A stretch of 64,000 nucleotides of DNA, taken from positions 2,604,001-2,668,000 of the forward strand of contig JAITYX010000041.1 of NCBI GenBank assembly GCA_021018815.1, read 5' to 3'. Below the pieces are notes generated by a model. It did not search any database. It saw only the letters and a program-made list of their open reading frames with translations, and was not told the DNA's origin. The position numbers were made by a program, and so were the translations under genes. Shown here piece after piece: positions 44,279-58,010 of the stretch; positions within the stretch are counted from its first letter, which is position 1; every line of letters starts with the position of its first letter. Source of the stretch: Talinum fruticosum. Its lineage: Eukaryota > Streptophyta > Magnoliopsida > Caryophyllales > Talinaceae.

Positions 44279-46195
44279 CCTAGACAAAAACCTCTTAGAC
44301 TCCCCATTAATATTGACAGAGAACTTCGCAATGGTAACATAATTCATAATTAATTTGGTAAACTCATTAGGAAATCCAAACCCCAACAGACATGGCCTCC
44401 AAGAAACTCCAACTAAGCTGTCTTATAAGCTTTTCTTATGTCAACTTTCAACATAGCTCTGGGAGATATTCCTTTTCTTTCATAGTGCTTCACTAATTGA
44501 TGAGCCAAGAACATATTATCTATAATATCCCCGCCTTTTACAAAAGCTCCTTGGCTCAAACTAATGATATCAGGTAGCACATATTGCATCCTAGAAGCCA
44601 AAGTCATTGAAATGATCTTATATAGAACATTATAGAGGGCTATAGGCCTAAAATCCATTACCTATGTAGGATTTGGCTTTTTGGGAACAAGTGTGATCGA
44701 GTGTAGCATTGACTTGTCTAAGCAACTTTTCCTATTTTGAGAATATTGGATTACTGCTTATGAGAGATGTCTATACCAGCTATATCCCAACCCTACTGAA
44801 AAAGTCTACATGATACCCATCGGGTATAGGGGCCTTTTGATATCCATGCTAAACAATGTTGCTTTAGCCTCATCTGCTGAAAGATGGGCATTAAGTTTTT
44901 GAACATGCTCTGTTGTGGGAATGGTCTACTAAGTATCGAGGATGGGTCTAATGGTTACGTTTCCCTTAGAGTGCCCAACATCTTAGTGTAAAAATTGACA
45001 AATGTAGCGAAATACCCTCCTATGTGTGCTGCTCTTCGCCATAGTGGTTAACTACTCTGTGGATAGTATGCAAACATCTCATATGTTTAATAAGAGCATG
45101 AAAGAGTTTATTATTTTCATCTTCATATTTCACAAACTAATCTTTAGCCCTTTGCTTGAGTATAGACTCAACTATCCTTGCTTTCATGTAATCTTCAAGT
45201 ATGTGTTTCTCTTATTGCTTGGATGGAGCTAGAAAGAGGATTTGCTTGCAGTTTATCCTGGATGTGCATTAAATCAGTATATAACTATTCCTCTTTGAGA
45301 CTTATGCCCTTGAAATATTATCTATGAAGGTCTTTTCAAATGTTGTTTCAATGCCTTTAATTTTGTGACTATTTGAAACATTAAGCATCCATTTACTAGT
45401 GGAAACCAACAATCTTGCACCACTTGTCTAAACAGGTTTTGCTCAGCCCACACATTAATAAATCTAAAAGACTTCTTATTGCCCCTACTATTATTTAGAA
45501 TATCCATAGTAGTAAGACAATGGTATAATATACCACATGGTTTAAATTCCACTCCGAATAACCAAGGGCAATGTGGTGCAAACAAGTAAAGAAGGGCTTT
45601 GTCTAATTTTTCCCATACCCTTGACTTCCCATAATGCATATTTGACTAAGTGAAGTAGTGTTCGGGGGTAGGTGCCTTACACAAAATGTTTCTAGTTACA
45701 CAACCGAAGAAATCATCAATTTCACTTTGATTGGCAGTAACCCCTAAGATATTTCCTCTTAAGACAACACTACATTAAAATCTCCAAGAAGCAACTATGG
45801 ATAAGTAATATAAGAAGCTAAATTATCAAGATCTTGCCAAAGTGGTTGTCTAATAGTACTAGAGTTTGAAACTATAGTAACATAGCCAACGGGAGAAGTT
45901 AAATTTTCAACCTTACAATGAATCACCGACCTAAATGATGGACAATTGCACTAGAGAGGACTAGAAAATCCAAATTCTCCTACTATAACGCTGAGTGTAA
46001 TTTGTTGCAATGCTATACTGAGGGAATACCTTTTTAGCTATAGAGACCGTAGATGACTCCTTGACATGTGTTTCAATTAACCCGAATACAACTGGTTCGA
46101 CCTTTTGAATGACCTTCCTTATTTCATCTTGCTTATTGAGGTCATTTAGACCTCTAACATTCCAACTGCTAATAGCCCTTCACATACTCCTAGCT
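44279..46195 (-). pseudogene. L1-type LINE ORF2, 5' half (endonuclease and RT N-terminal part)
   Basis: Minus strand. Reading from about 46190: SWNVRGLNDLNKQDEIRKV, the start of an apurinic-type endonuclease (EEP fold), then LIETHVKES (the catalytic Glu region). The frame 45322-45639 matches the endonuclease C-terminus and linker (SFRFINVWAEQNLFRQVVQD, KLKALKQHLK). RT begins at about 44900 with the typical DFRPIALYNVLYKIISM and SLSQGAFVKGGDIIDNMFLA, then LKVDIRKAY (44413-44658). The last RT codons before 44279 continue across the CACTA element at 38989. Several stops and shifts mark it as dead. Confidence 0.75.
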
Positions 46196-47510
46196 CTGTC
46201 GAATTTGTTCATTGTTGACCCTCTACCAGCCCCTATTATATGATTGTCCACCAAAGCGCTAAATGCATTATGTAATGAAAAACTACCCTGTCTTATAGTC
46301 TGTAGAGATTACTCGTTTAGGTGGTGCACTCTTACTCTTTTGCCTTCTAATTAGAATTGGTTCAATCTCCATAGGAGGGGCTGAGTGCTACTCACACTCC
46401 ATATGCTTAGGGTTAGGTGGTACTTCTTCAAGTTGGATTTCTATAGAAGAATCATTCACAGTTGTGGTAATATCTATTAGCTTCTATTTTGGAACCCAAA
46501 CATGGCTAATTGTTTGATGTCTACATTCATATTTTTCATGTCCTAGTTGCACTTATGAAAGTAATAAGAGACCCATTTATAGTGCACTTCTTGTATAAAA
46601 TTATTCCCCACCTGATCATACACTAGTATAGACTGCGGTAACATATCCACTTCCACAAAGACACGGACATAGAAGATTCTTGTCTTTGAAGCTATGCATT
46701 TATCAGCAGAAAGTGGGATGCCTACAACATTGGCCAGTTTACTCAGCCCATTCAATGATAAAAAATGCAAGTCTAGATTTAGGAATTAATCCAAACTAGA
46801 ATTTACGTACATAAATCCTACTCAAATATGAAATCGGTTGACAAGGGTTTGAGCATCAAACATTTGCCTTCTATCTTCCAAGGACCCCCTCTTAAGATTT
46901 GACTCATATCCTCTTTAGATATAAATCTGAAAAATGTACCAGCCAACGATAAGATGGTGAATTTCTAGTTTACTAATAGTATTCCAATGCTTGTCCACAA
47001 AATTCTTCAATACGATAAGCTTTGGCATTGGTCTAATTACGAGAGAAAATCAAAGTGGTGCTCCAATAAGGAATTTCCTCTTTAACATCCTTAGGTTAGA
47101 TGTGCAATACTTGTGAATCTTCTTCAAAAGTAGGTGATACATAATGCAAGCCTAATCCCATAGTAGGGTTATGGTTTCTCGTAAATAAGTCACTATAACT
47201 TTTTTCCTACTCTCTTTGCCTTGGTCATTCAATGGAACAATGACAACATTTTTGAAACCTCATTCTCAACTTCATGATCGGGTTTGTGATTCGACATTAG
47301 GTTACCAACTTCCTTATCCACCATATCGAACCAGCTTAATTGATTCTCAAGCTCGACAATTTGAGATGGATTAGGGTTTACCTCATTTTCCTATTAAATT
47401 GAAGTTTTCTCTTTGAATAGTAAGCTTCACACTTCTTCAACAATTGCATTCCCTGGATGTTTCTTTTCGGCGCTCGTCCTCGCTTTATCATAACCCGAAA
47501 TTAGCGAACG
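46196..47510 (-). pseudogene. LINE ORF1 (DUF4283/zinc-knuckle gag-like) relic
   Basis: Lies directly upstream of ORF2 on the minus strand. The frame 46543-46770 reads LSKLANVVGIPLSADKCIAS, then FYVRVFVEVDMLPQS and HYKWVSYYFHKC. This is the second half of the DUF4283 domain and the start of the Cys-rich knuckle of plant L1-type ORF1 proteins, which bind the element RNA. The N-terminal part (about 46800-47500) is too decayed to read securely. The later Cys residues of the knuckle are not all visible. Confidence 0.6.
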
Positions 47511-47574
47511 GATCAGCAAGAATTGCTTCAATGGCTAAGAGCTAGCGGTGTTAAGGTTTTTCAACCTGAAAGCG

Positions 47575-47739
47575 ACTAAACATGAAAAACATTGATGAAG
47601 AGAGTAAACGAGGACCTTCCACAAAGTCGTTATGGTACTTAAGGATAATACTGAAACTCAATCACTACTTTTCAAGTCCAAATCATCCCAAGAACTTGAC
47701 GTAGAACGCTAATGGAAGAATCTATAATCATAAGTTACA
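47575..47739 (+). repeat. Partial unit of the 1.01-kb satellite, left of the LTR
   Basis: Matches the part of the array unit from GAAAAACATTGATGAAGAG to AATCTATAAT(C/A)ATAAGTTAC. It shows that the array once extended left of the LTR now at 47740. Confidence 0.8.
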
Positions 47740-50592
47740 TGTAAGACCCCGAAATTTCAGGTGCTTGCTCGGTAGTGAATTATCGAGAATTTTTCGAGTC
47801 GGAATTAGGAGCCGAGAACCGAAACCAGAGCATGGGCTAGCTTATTGGGCCTATTAAAATTGAAGTTAGGCCCAAGTAGAATGAAAAGAAAGGAAATGAG
47901 AAATGAAGAAGGATGGCTGGCATTTGAGAGTAGGAGTGCTGCGTAAAACCGAAGTTTGGGAATTAAGGGTCCAATTGGAATGAAACAAGTAGCCCATTAT
48001 GTGTAATTAGCTAAAGAGGAGAGAGAAATTAGGATTGAGAACAAAAGAGAAGGAACGAAGAAGAAGAAGCGAAGCGAGAAGCAAGGAAAGAAAATAACGG
48101 GAAAGCGAGAGGAAAAACGAAAGAAGTAGAGACAGGGGAAGCGAGAGAGGGAGTGAGCGTGAGAGGCTGTGGCCGCTTGAACAGCAAGGACGCCGCCGCC
48201 GGTGGGCGAAGGGAGAGCGAGAGCTTGGAGGTCGAGCAAAGCAAAGGAAGAGGGGAAAAGTGAGAGACCGGGAGATAGAGACCAGGAAGGGGAAGCGAAC
48301 GCGAGGGGCCGAGGAAGGCGGTCGGGGAGCACGAAACCGCGGCCGACGGGCTGGTGAGCGAGAGGAGGAAGATAGCAGAAACCGGTTACGAGGCCGGGGC
48401 AAGGAGAACGAGCGGCAGAGCAGAGAAACAGAGGAAAACGAGAAAGAGCTCAAGAGAGAGTGATTGTGGGAAGCGAGAGAGCAAAAGAAGAAGGTTTGAG
48501 GGATCGGGAGCTAGACTAGAAATCGAAAGGCGAAGAAGAAGCAAAACCCAATCCGAAACCCTGTAGAACTGAATTCTTAGAACCTCTAAGAATCTAAGGT
48601 GAGTAATTCGAATTCATACTCTAAAATAAAATGAATTAGGTGGATTGAACATGAATTCAAAGCATGAAATGGGAAACCCTAAGGTAATTGAAGAAGCTAG
48701 AGGCCTAAATTCACGAATTAAGCAACTCATGAATTGAAAAGCATGTTGCGATTTATGCCTAGTTTATGAATTTAATGATATTTGAGCATCGTTGAGCATG
48801 ATTATGGAGCTGTGTGATTGAGAATTTAGTGAAGTTAGCTTGAACAGAATTATTGAGAAAAATCGGGGAATTGAATTTCATGATTCATGTGCAGATTTCT
48901 ATGAATTAAGCATGTCTGTCCGAATTTCGTGAATTCATGTGTAGCCTAAAATTCTTGTAATTTTAACTGCAACTTCGTGGCAATTTATGGAAATTTCCTG
49001 TAAAATTTGGTATGCATTGGATGAGTAGATTGGGAGGTATGCAATTTTAAGTGAAAATGTGTTGTTTTGGGCTAAATCGAAACTAAGTGAGTAACTGAAT
49101 TAAGAACTGAGATTTAAGAAGCTATGGGGCTAGATTAAAAGATATATATCGATTAAGGAAAGTTATAAAACCATTAACCACGTATACGCGATAATACGCA
49201 ATCATGAAAACGATAAGTTCGTTGATTAGAAATCCTAGTTGGCATGTTTATGTGATGATGCGTTTATCTCAAAGTATATGAATTATAAGTGAAATAAGCA
49301 TGCCTATATGAGTTAAATTGATTATACTTGAGTTGGAACTTGCTTATGTGAATTTGCTTGTTTGAAGAAGTTACGCATGAACGTGTTGAGCATGAATTAT
49401 ATGAATTAAGTATATCTTATGTATAAGTAATAAGAAGATAATAAGGAAATAAGAAACATAAAGAACTAAAGAAGGGAAAAAGGATTGTGTTATTGATCTA
49501 AGACCCCACGAATTAAAGAACCCTCTGAAGCTATGGCCATAGAAGTGTCTCGTCAACCCGAAGCCACGAATTATTTTGCTTCTACGAATTATTGACAGTA
49601 TGCGTCCTTCGGGGAAGGGAGGCTGCCTCGAGGCCACGAATTATTTTGCCTATGCCTCCGTGAACCGAGCCCACAAATTATTTTGGCTCCAAGAACTGGG
49701 TCTTTAGAGCGAGCATAAATCTTCTTTCCATTCGAAACTAAGAAGACTTAAAAGAATTACGATATGAAGAAACGAATGATCATGCATGACGAACAAGAAA
49801 GAACGAATCGATGATTTATGAAATGCATGATTGAACTCAAGAAGAAGAATAAGAAGAAGAACGAATCCTGTTTTCGTAAAAAATGAATGCGATAAGAACT
49901 AAGATATGATTTACGTGATGAATGATTTGCTTGATGAATGATTCTATGACTTACTTACGTAGAAAGATGAATGAAGTATGTTTAATTGAATTCATGAGTA
50001 AGTGATGTCATTATGTTTCTCGGCAAGTTGGTAAGTTTAGAATCTCGCATGTCTTAAGCATGTATGATCCGAATCGTATGTTATGAATGAGTTGTGAACT
50101 TACGTGTGTTTGTTAATGAATTAATGTGCAAAGTGAAACCCGGGGTTGGGTTTGGATTATTCACTCGGGCTAGTGAGCTCATGACATCACCAACATTTCA
50201 AGTATAGAAGTTAAGACGGCGGGAGTTGCCTTTGGCTTTTGGAAATAGCGAGACGGATAGGAAATGCTAGACTTACTACTTGTTTATTTGTCTTTTGTTT
50301 GTAAAGATGTTGTAAAGATCGGTTGTATGTAAACTTAAGTTTTGACCATGAATACAAAAGCCTTATGTGATTACTCCAAGCGTGTGGCTCGTTGAGGTTG
50401 TGTTGTTGATACTCGGAGCGTGTGGCTCATTGAGTTTAAGATTGTGTTTCATGCGGGGTTAGGGCTTTAAGCTTGGGATTAGCCATATTACGGAGGAAAC
50501 TCTGCCGAAATTTTCAGAAAAACCTTTGAAAACCTAGAATTACGCTTCCGCCAATCTAAGAAAGGGTTGTCAACCCCAAGTTGAGAACTTAA
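47740..50592 (+). mobile_element. Long LTR (gypsy-like) lodged in the satellite array
   Basis: Begins TGTAAGACCCCGAAATTTC and is the inverted partner of 1-2282. It has a purine-rich block at 48015-48560, then a donor-like AAGGTGAGTAATT at 48597. Later phrases GAGCGTGTGGCTCAT (about 50408) and CTCTGCCGAAATTTTC (about 50500) are shared with the 3' part of the LTR at 10117. The expected end GGGTGTTACA is missing; satellite sequence resumes at 50593 at a different place in the unit from where it stopped at 47739. So the 3' end is truncated or rearranged. No internal coding region is next to it. Frames at 47997-48566 are low complexity. Confidence 0.65.
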
Positions 50593-53500
50593 GCGAGATA
50601 GACATGAATGTCCCAAACGTGGTGTACTTTGTTATGAAATGAAAAACTTTGATGAAAAGAGTAAACATGGACCTTCCACAAAGGTGTTATGGTACTTAAG
50701 AATAATACTCGAAACTCAACCGCTACTTTTCAAGTACAAATCATCCCAAGAACTTGACGTAGAACGCTAATGGAAGAATCTATAATAATAAGTTACGTCA
50801 CCTTATGGGTTCTCCTCATAAGGAGAACTGTAGTGATAGGGTGGAAACCAGGCCTAGAACTATGGGTTTTTGTGAAACAATAGTGATAGGCTTTACCTTT
50901 TACTATGTCTATAGTAAAAGGTAATCTTTACTATAGTTTACAACTAGAGTATAATATATTTGCCTATTATTACACTCACATAGATGACACCTCGTAAATG
51001 TAGTAAAATGTCATTTTGAACCATATTAAAAGATGGTTCTTGTAGTAATGACATGTTGAAAACCACCCTTTGAAATAACTTGCCTAAAGGAGGTAGTGTT
51101 TCGTTCGATGTAATGAATCATGCGATGTAAAAAAATTTATAATTGTATGTCCATTAGTTTGTTGTTATATGAGAATATTGTAACAAAACAAGTATCGTGG
51201 AATTATGATTACCATAAACACTATGCAATCATGATACATTTATAAGGTTGATTGCACTCGCATTACGTCCAACATAATTCCTTTGCTTCATTAGAAGAGC
51301 CAAGTTAATAATCATGAAGTTTTAGAAATTCCACATTGCCAAAACATTTAGGAATCCACAACCTGTCCCAAGACATCAACCTAATGCACTTATTCTCTTT
51401 TTCCTAACAAAATCCATTCATCATTCATCATTTTCTTTATTGCCTAAGAAAGACCAACATGCAAAAGAAACACTCACTTGTATCTCCCAGCCGTACATAT
51501 GAGGCGAAGAAGATGTTCACGTCCTATGGGCGTAGGTTATAAGAAGATACATGCATGCTCGACGATTGTAAATTGCATTGAAAATAACATGCGGATAGAC
51601 ATGAATGACCCAAACGTGGTGTACCTCGTTATGAAATAAAATACATTGATGAAGAGAGTAAACAGGGACCTTCCACAAAGGTGTTATGGTACTTAAGAAT
51701 AATACTTGAAACTCAACCGCTACTTTTCTTGTACAAATGATCCCGGGAACTTGACGTAGCATGCTAATGGAAGAATCTATAATAATAAGTTACATCACCT
51801 TATGGGTTCTCCTCATAAGGAGAACTCGTAGTGATAGGGTGGAAACCAGGCCTAGAACTATGGGTTTTTTTGAAACAATAGTGATAGGCTTTACCTTTTA
51901 CTATGTCTATAGTAAAAGGTAATCTTTACTATAGTTTACAACTAGAGTATAATATATTTGCCTATTATTACACTCACATAGATGACACCTCGTAAATGTA
52001 GTAAAAGGTTATTTTGAACCATATTAAAAGATGGTCCTTGTAGTAATGACATGTTGAAAACCACCCTTTGAAAATAACTTGCCTAAAGGAGGTAGTGTTT
52101 CATTTGATGTAATGAATCATGCCATGCAAACAAATTTATAATTGTATGTCCATTAGTTTGTTGTTATATGAGAATATTGTAACAAAACGAGTATCGTGGA
52201 ATTATGATTACCATAAACACTATGCAATCATGATACATTTATAAGGTTGATTGCACTGCATTACGTCCAACATAATTCCTTTGCTTCATTAGAAGAGCCA
52301 AGTTAATAATCATGAAGTTTTAGAAATTCCAAATCGCCAAAAAATTTAGGAATCCACAACCTCTCCCAAGACATCCACCTAATGCCCTTATTCTCTTTTT
52401 CCTAACAAAATCCATTCATCATTCATCATTTTCTTTATTGCCTAAGAAAGACCAACATGCAAAAGAAACACTCACTTGTATCTCCCAGCCGTACATATGA
52501 AGCGAAGAAGATGTTATGTCCTATGGGCGTAGGTTATAAGAAGATACATGCATGCTCGACGATTGTAAATTGCACCGAAAATAACATGCGAGATAGACAT
52601 AAATGTCCCAAACGTGGTGTACCTCTTTATGAAATGAAAAACATTGATGAAGAGAGTAAACAGGGACCTTCCACAAAGGTGTTATGGTACTTAAGAATAA
52701 TACTTGAAACTCAACCGCTACTTTTCAAGTACAAATCATCCCAAGAACTTGACGTAGAACGCTAATGGAAGAATCTATAATAATAAGTTACGTCACGTTA
52801 TGGGTTCTCTTCATAAGGAGAACTGTAGTGATCGAGTGGAAACCAGGCCCGGAACTATGGGTTTTTGATGAAACAACGGTGATAGGCTTTACCTTTTACT
52901 ATAATTGTCCTGTATAGACATAATAAAAGGTCATCTTTTACGATAGTTTACAACTACGAGTATAATATATTTGCCTATTATTACACTCACATAGATGACG
53001 CTTCGTAATTGTAGTAAAAGGTCATTTTGAACCATATTAAAAGATGGTTTTTGTAGTAGTGACATGTTGAAAACGACCCTTTGAAAATAACTTGCCTAAA
53101 GGAGGTAGTGTTTCGTTCGATATAATGAATCATGCGATGCAAACAAATTTATAATTGTATGTCCATTAGTTTGTTGTTATATGAGAATATTGTAACAAAA
53201 CAAGTATCATGGAATTATGACTACCATAAAAAACTATGCAATCATGATACATTTACAAGGTTGATTGCACTCGCATTACGTCCAACAAAGCTCCTTTGCT
53301 TCATTAGAAGAGCCAAGTTAATAATCATGAAGTTTTAGAAATTCCACATCGCCAAAACATTTAGGAATCCACAACCTCTCCCAAGACATCCACCTAATGC
53401 CCTTATTCTCTGTTTCCTAACAAAATCCATTCATCATTCATAATTTTCTTTATTGTCTAAGAAAGACCAACATGCAAAAGAAACACTCACTTGTATCTCC

Positions 53501-56500
53501 CAGCCGTACATATGAAGCGAAGAAGATGTTATGTCCTATGGGCATAGGTTATAAGAAGATACATGCATGGTCTGTCAATTGTATATTGCACTGAAAATAA
53601 CATGCGAGATAGACATGAATGTTCCAAACGTGGTGTACCTCGTTATGAAATAAAAAACATTGATGAAGAGAGTAAACATGGACCTTCCACAAAGGTGTTA
53701 TGGTACTTAAGGATAATACTGAAACTCAACCGCTACTTTTCAAGTACAAATCATCCCAAGAACTTGACGTAGAACGCTAATGGAAGAATCTATAATAATA
53801 AGTTACGTCACCTTATGGGTTCTCCTCATATGGAGAACTGTAGTGATCGGGTGGAAATGAGGCCTAGAACTATGGGTTTTTGATGAAACAACGAGTGATA
53901 GGCTTTACCTTTTACTATAATTGTCCTGTATAAACATAGTAGAAGGTCATCATTTACTATAGTTTACAAGCTGGAGTATAATATATTTTCCTATTATTAC
54001 ACTCACATAGATGACGCCTCGTAAATGTAGTCAAGGGTCATTTTGAAACATATTAAAAGATTGTTCTTGTAGTAGTGACGTGTTGAAAACCACCCTTTGA
54101 AAAGAACTTGTCTAAAGGAGGTAGTGTTTCGTTTGATGTAATGAATCATGCCACTGCAAACAAATTTATAATTGTATGTCCATTAGTTTGTTATTATATG
54201 AGAATATTGTAACAAAACAAGTATCAAGGAATTATGATTACCTTAAAAACAATCGAATCATGATACATTTACAAGGTTGATTGTACTGCATTACATCCAA
54301 CAAAATTCCTTTGCTTCATTAGAAGAGCCAAGTTAATAATCATAAAGTTTTAGAAATTCCACATCGCTAAAACATTTAGGAATCCACAACCTCTCCCAAG
54401 ACATCCACCTAATGCCCTTATTCTCTTTTTCCTAACAAAGTGCATTCATCATCATCATTTTCTTTATTGCCTAAGAAAGACCAACATGCAAAAGAAACAC
54501 TCATTTGTATCTCCCAGCCGTACATATGAGGCGAAGAAGATGTTATGTCCTATGGGCATAGGTTATAAGAAGATACATGCATGCCTGACGATTGTATATT
54601 GCACTCGAAAATAACATGCGAGATAGACATGAATGTCCAAAACGTGGTGTACCTCGTTATGAAATAAAAAACATTAATGAAGAGAGGAAATAGGGACTTC
54701 CGCAAAGGTGTTATGGTACTTAAGGATAATACTGAAACTCAACCGCTACTTTTCAAGTACAAATGATGACAAGAACTTGACATAGCATGCTAATGGAAGA
54801 ATCTATAATAATAAGTTACGTCACCTTATGGGTTCTCCTCATAAGGAGAACTGTAGTGATAGGGTGGAAACCAGGCCTAGAATTATGGGTTTTTGGTGAA
54901 ACAACGAGTGATATGCTTTACCTTTTACTATAATTGTCCTGTATAGACATAGTAAAAGGTCATCTTTTAATATAGTTTACAAGCTGGAGTATAATATATT
55001 TGCCTATTATTACACTCACATAGATGACACCTTGTAAATGTAGTAAAAAGTCATTTTGAACCATATTAAAAGATTGTTCTTGTAGTAGTGACATTTTGAA
55101 AACCACCATTCGAAAATAACTTGCCTAAAGGAGGTAGTGTTTTGTTTGATGTAATGAATCATGCAATGCAAACAAATTTATAATTGTATGTCCATTAGTT
55201 TGTTGTTATATGAGAGATTGTAACAAAACAAGTATCGTGGAATTATGATTACCATAAACACTATGAAACCGTGATACATTTAGAAGGTTGATTGCACTAC
55301 ATTACATCCAACAAAATTCCTTTGCTTCATTAGAAGAGCCAAGTTAATAATCTTGAAGTTTTAGAAATTCCACATCGCCAAAACATTTAGGAATCCACAA
55401 CCTCTCCCAAGACATCCACCTAATGCCCTTATTCTCTTTTTCCTAACAAAATCCATTCATCATTCATAATTTTCTTTATTGCCTAAGAAAGACCAACATG
55501 CAAAAGAAACACTCACTTGTATCTCCGAACCGTACATATCGGGCGAAGAAGATGTTATCACCTATGGGCATAGGTTATAAGAAGATACATACATGCCTAA
55601 CGATTGTATATTGTACTGAAAATAACATGCACATAGATATGAATGTCCCAAACGTGGTGTACCTCATTATGAAATGAAAGACAGTGATGAAGAGAGTAAA
55701 CAGGGACCATCCACGAAAGTGTTATGGTACTTAAGTATAATACTTGAAACTCAACCGTTACTTTTTAAGTACAAATCATGCCAGGAACTTGACGTAGCAT
55801 GCTAATGGAAGAATCTATAATAATAAGTTACGTCACCTTATGGGTTCTCCTCATAAGGAGAAGCTGTAGTAATAGGGTGGAAACCGGGCCTAGAATTATG
55901 GGTTTTTGGTGAAACAATAGTGATAGGCTTTACCTTTTACTATAATTGTCCTATATAGACATAGTAAAAGGTCATCTTTTATTATAGTTTACAACTAGAG
56001 TATAATATATTTGCCTATTATTACACTCACATAGATGACACCTCGTAAATGTTGTAAAAGGTCATTTTGAACCATATTAAAAGATGGTTTTTGTAGTAGT
56101 GACATGTTGAAAACCACCCTTTGAAAATAACTTGCGTAAAGGAGGTAGTGTTCATTCAATGTAATGAATCATTCGATGCAAAACAAATTTATAATTGTAT
56201 GTCCATTAGTTTGTTGTTATATGAGAATATTGTAACAAAACAAGTATCATGGAATTATGATTACCATAAACACTATGCAATCATGATACATTTACAAGGT
56301 TGATTGCACTCTGCATTACGTCCAACAAAATTCTTTTGCTTCATTAGAAGAGCCAAGTTAATAATCATGAAGTTTTAGAAATTCCACATTGCTAAAACAT
56401 TTAGGAATCCACAACCTCTCCCAAGACATCCACGTAATGCCCTTATTCTGTTTTTCCTAAAAAATCCATTCATCATTCATGATTTTCTTTATTGCCTAAG

Positions 56501-57532
56501 AAAGACCAACATGCAAAAGAAACACTTACTTGTATCTCCCTGCCGTACATATGAGGCGAAGAATATGTTATGTCCTATGGGCATAGGTTATAAGAAGATA
56601 CATGCATGCCTGACGATTGTATATTATACTGAAAATAACAACGAGATGGACATGAATGTTCCAAACGTGGTGTACCTCGTTATGAAATGAAAAACATTGA
56701 TGAAGAGAGTAAACAGGGACTTTCCACAAAGGTGTTATGGTACTTAAGGATAATATTGAAATTTAACCGCTAGTTTTCAAGTACAAATAATGCCAAGAAC
56801 TTGACGTAGCATGCTAATGGAAGCATCTATAATAATAAGTTACGTCACCTTATGGGTTCTCCTCATAAGGAGAACTGTAGTGATAAGGTGGAAACCAGGC
56901 CTAGAACTATGGGTTTTTGGTGAAACAACGGTGATAGGTTTTACCTTTGACTATAATTGTCCTGTATAGACATAGTAAAATGTCATCTTTTACTATAGTT
57001 TACAAGCTGGAGTATAATATATTTGTCTATTATTACACTCACATAGATGACACCTCGTAAATGTAGTAAAAGGTCATTTTGGACCATATTAAAAGATGGT
57101 TCTTGTAGTAGTGGCATGTTGAAAACCACCCTTTGAAAATAACTTGCGTAAAGGAGGTAGTGTTTCGTTCGATGTAATGAATCATGCGATGCAAACAAAT
57201 TTATAAATGTATGTCCATTAGTTTGTTGTTATATGAGAATATTGTAACAAAACAAGTATCATGGAATTATGATTACCATAAAAAACTATGCAATCATGAT
57301 ACATTTACAAGGTAGATTGCACTTGCATTACGTCCAACAAAATTCCTTTGCTTAATTAGAAGAGCCAAGTTAATAATCATGAAGTTTTAGAAATTCCACA
57401 TCGCCAAAACATTTAGGAATCCACAACCTCTCCCAAGACATCCACCTAATGCCCTTATTCTCTTTTTCCTAAAAAATCCATTCATCATTCATAATTTTCT
57501 TTATTGCCTAAGAAAGACCAACATGGAAAAGC
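50593..57532 (+). repeat. Satellite-like tandem array, about seven units of 1.01 kb, each with a CACTA end
   Basis: A landmark phrase (GACATGAATGTCCCAAACG) recurs at about 50601, 51598, 52596, 53612, 54626, 55636 and 56649, a period of 997-1016 bp. Each unit contains a CACTA-type terminus (on the minus strand CACTACTACAAGAACCATC) ending near 51049, 52048, 53061, 54077, 55090, 56101 and 57113. Each also has subterminal hairpins GTTCTCCTCATAAGGAGAAC and ACCTTTTACTATG...TAGTAAAAGGT. The units are very similar, with scattered substitutions and 1-14 bp indels. Small frames (for example 52457-52765 and 53563-53772) are not preserved in all units and are not taken as genes. Confidence 0.9.
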
Positions 57533-58010
57533 TATTGTTTTGAACCAAAGCTAGTCTTTAAACTAACAAAACACGGGCGTTTTGAAAAATTCCAATGCCC
57601 TAGACTAGCATAGATTCCTAAACCATGAAATGCGATCGGTTTAGTCCGAATCGGCTCCGACCAGTGGGGGACTCCCCAAAGCTATTGTTTTGACCAGTTT
57701 AGATTTCCAGAATCTCCTCGAAGACTCGGGTATAACTCTTTATATCTCTTAGGTTTTGATTCTAAGTCATTCTGCGTTTAATAAGAATTCATTATCTATG
57801 TTTTCATTCTATTCCGACCCACTCACAAAACACTTTATTGCTTTTGTCTCATTAGTGCTTCTCACACACTCGGACATCACTTAGAACCATCGCATGCTCA
57901 AATAATTTCTCCAACACATTTATTCCGAGAACTGACTTTGTATCTCAAGTTAAAAAGTATTACAACGTTAGTTCTTTGTCCTTAATTCGGTTTATTTATG
58001 GAGAATTATT
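57533..58010. other. Spacer between array and Copia LTR, no gene seen
   Basis: GCTATTGTTTTGA(A)CCA occurs at 57532 and again at about 57681. No frame with a known domain. It may be the tail of another element. Confidence 0.4.

Noticed and set aside
47997..48566. Open frames up to 148 codons
   Set aside because: Same kind of purine-rich LTR leader as above.
52457..52765. 102-codon frame in the satellite array, with a related frame at 53563-53772
   Set aside because: Other units of the array break the frame with indels, so it is not under coding constraint.
50593..57532. CRISPR-like or direct-repeat array
   Set aside because: The unit is about 1 kb with no spacer-repeat alternation, and the setting is plant nuclear DNA.
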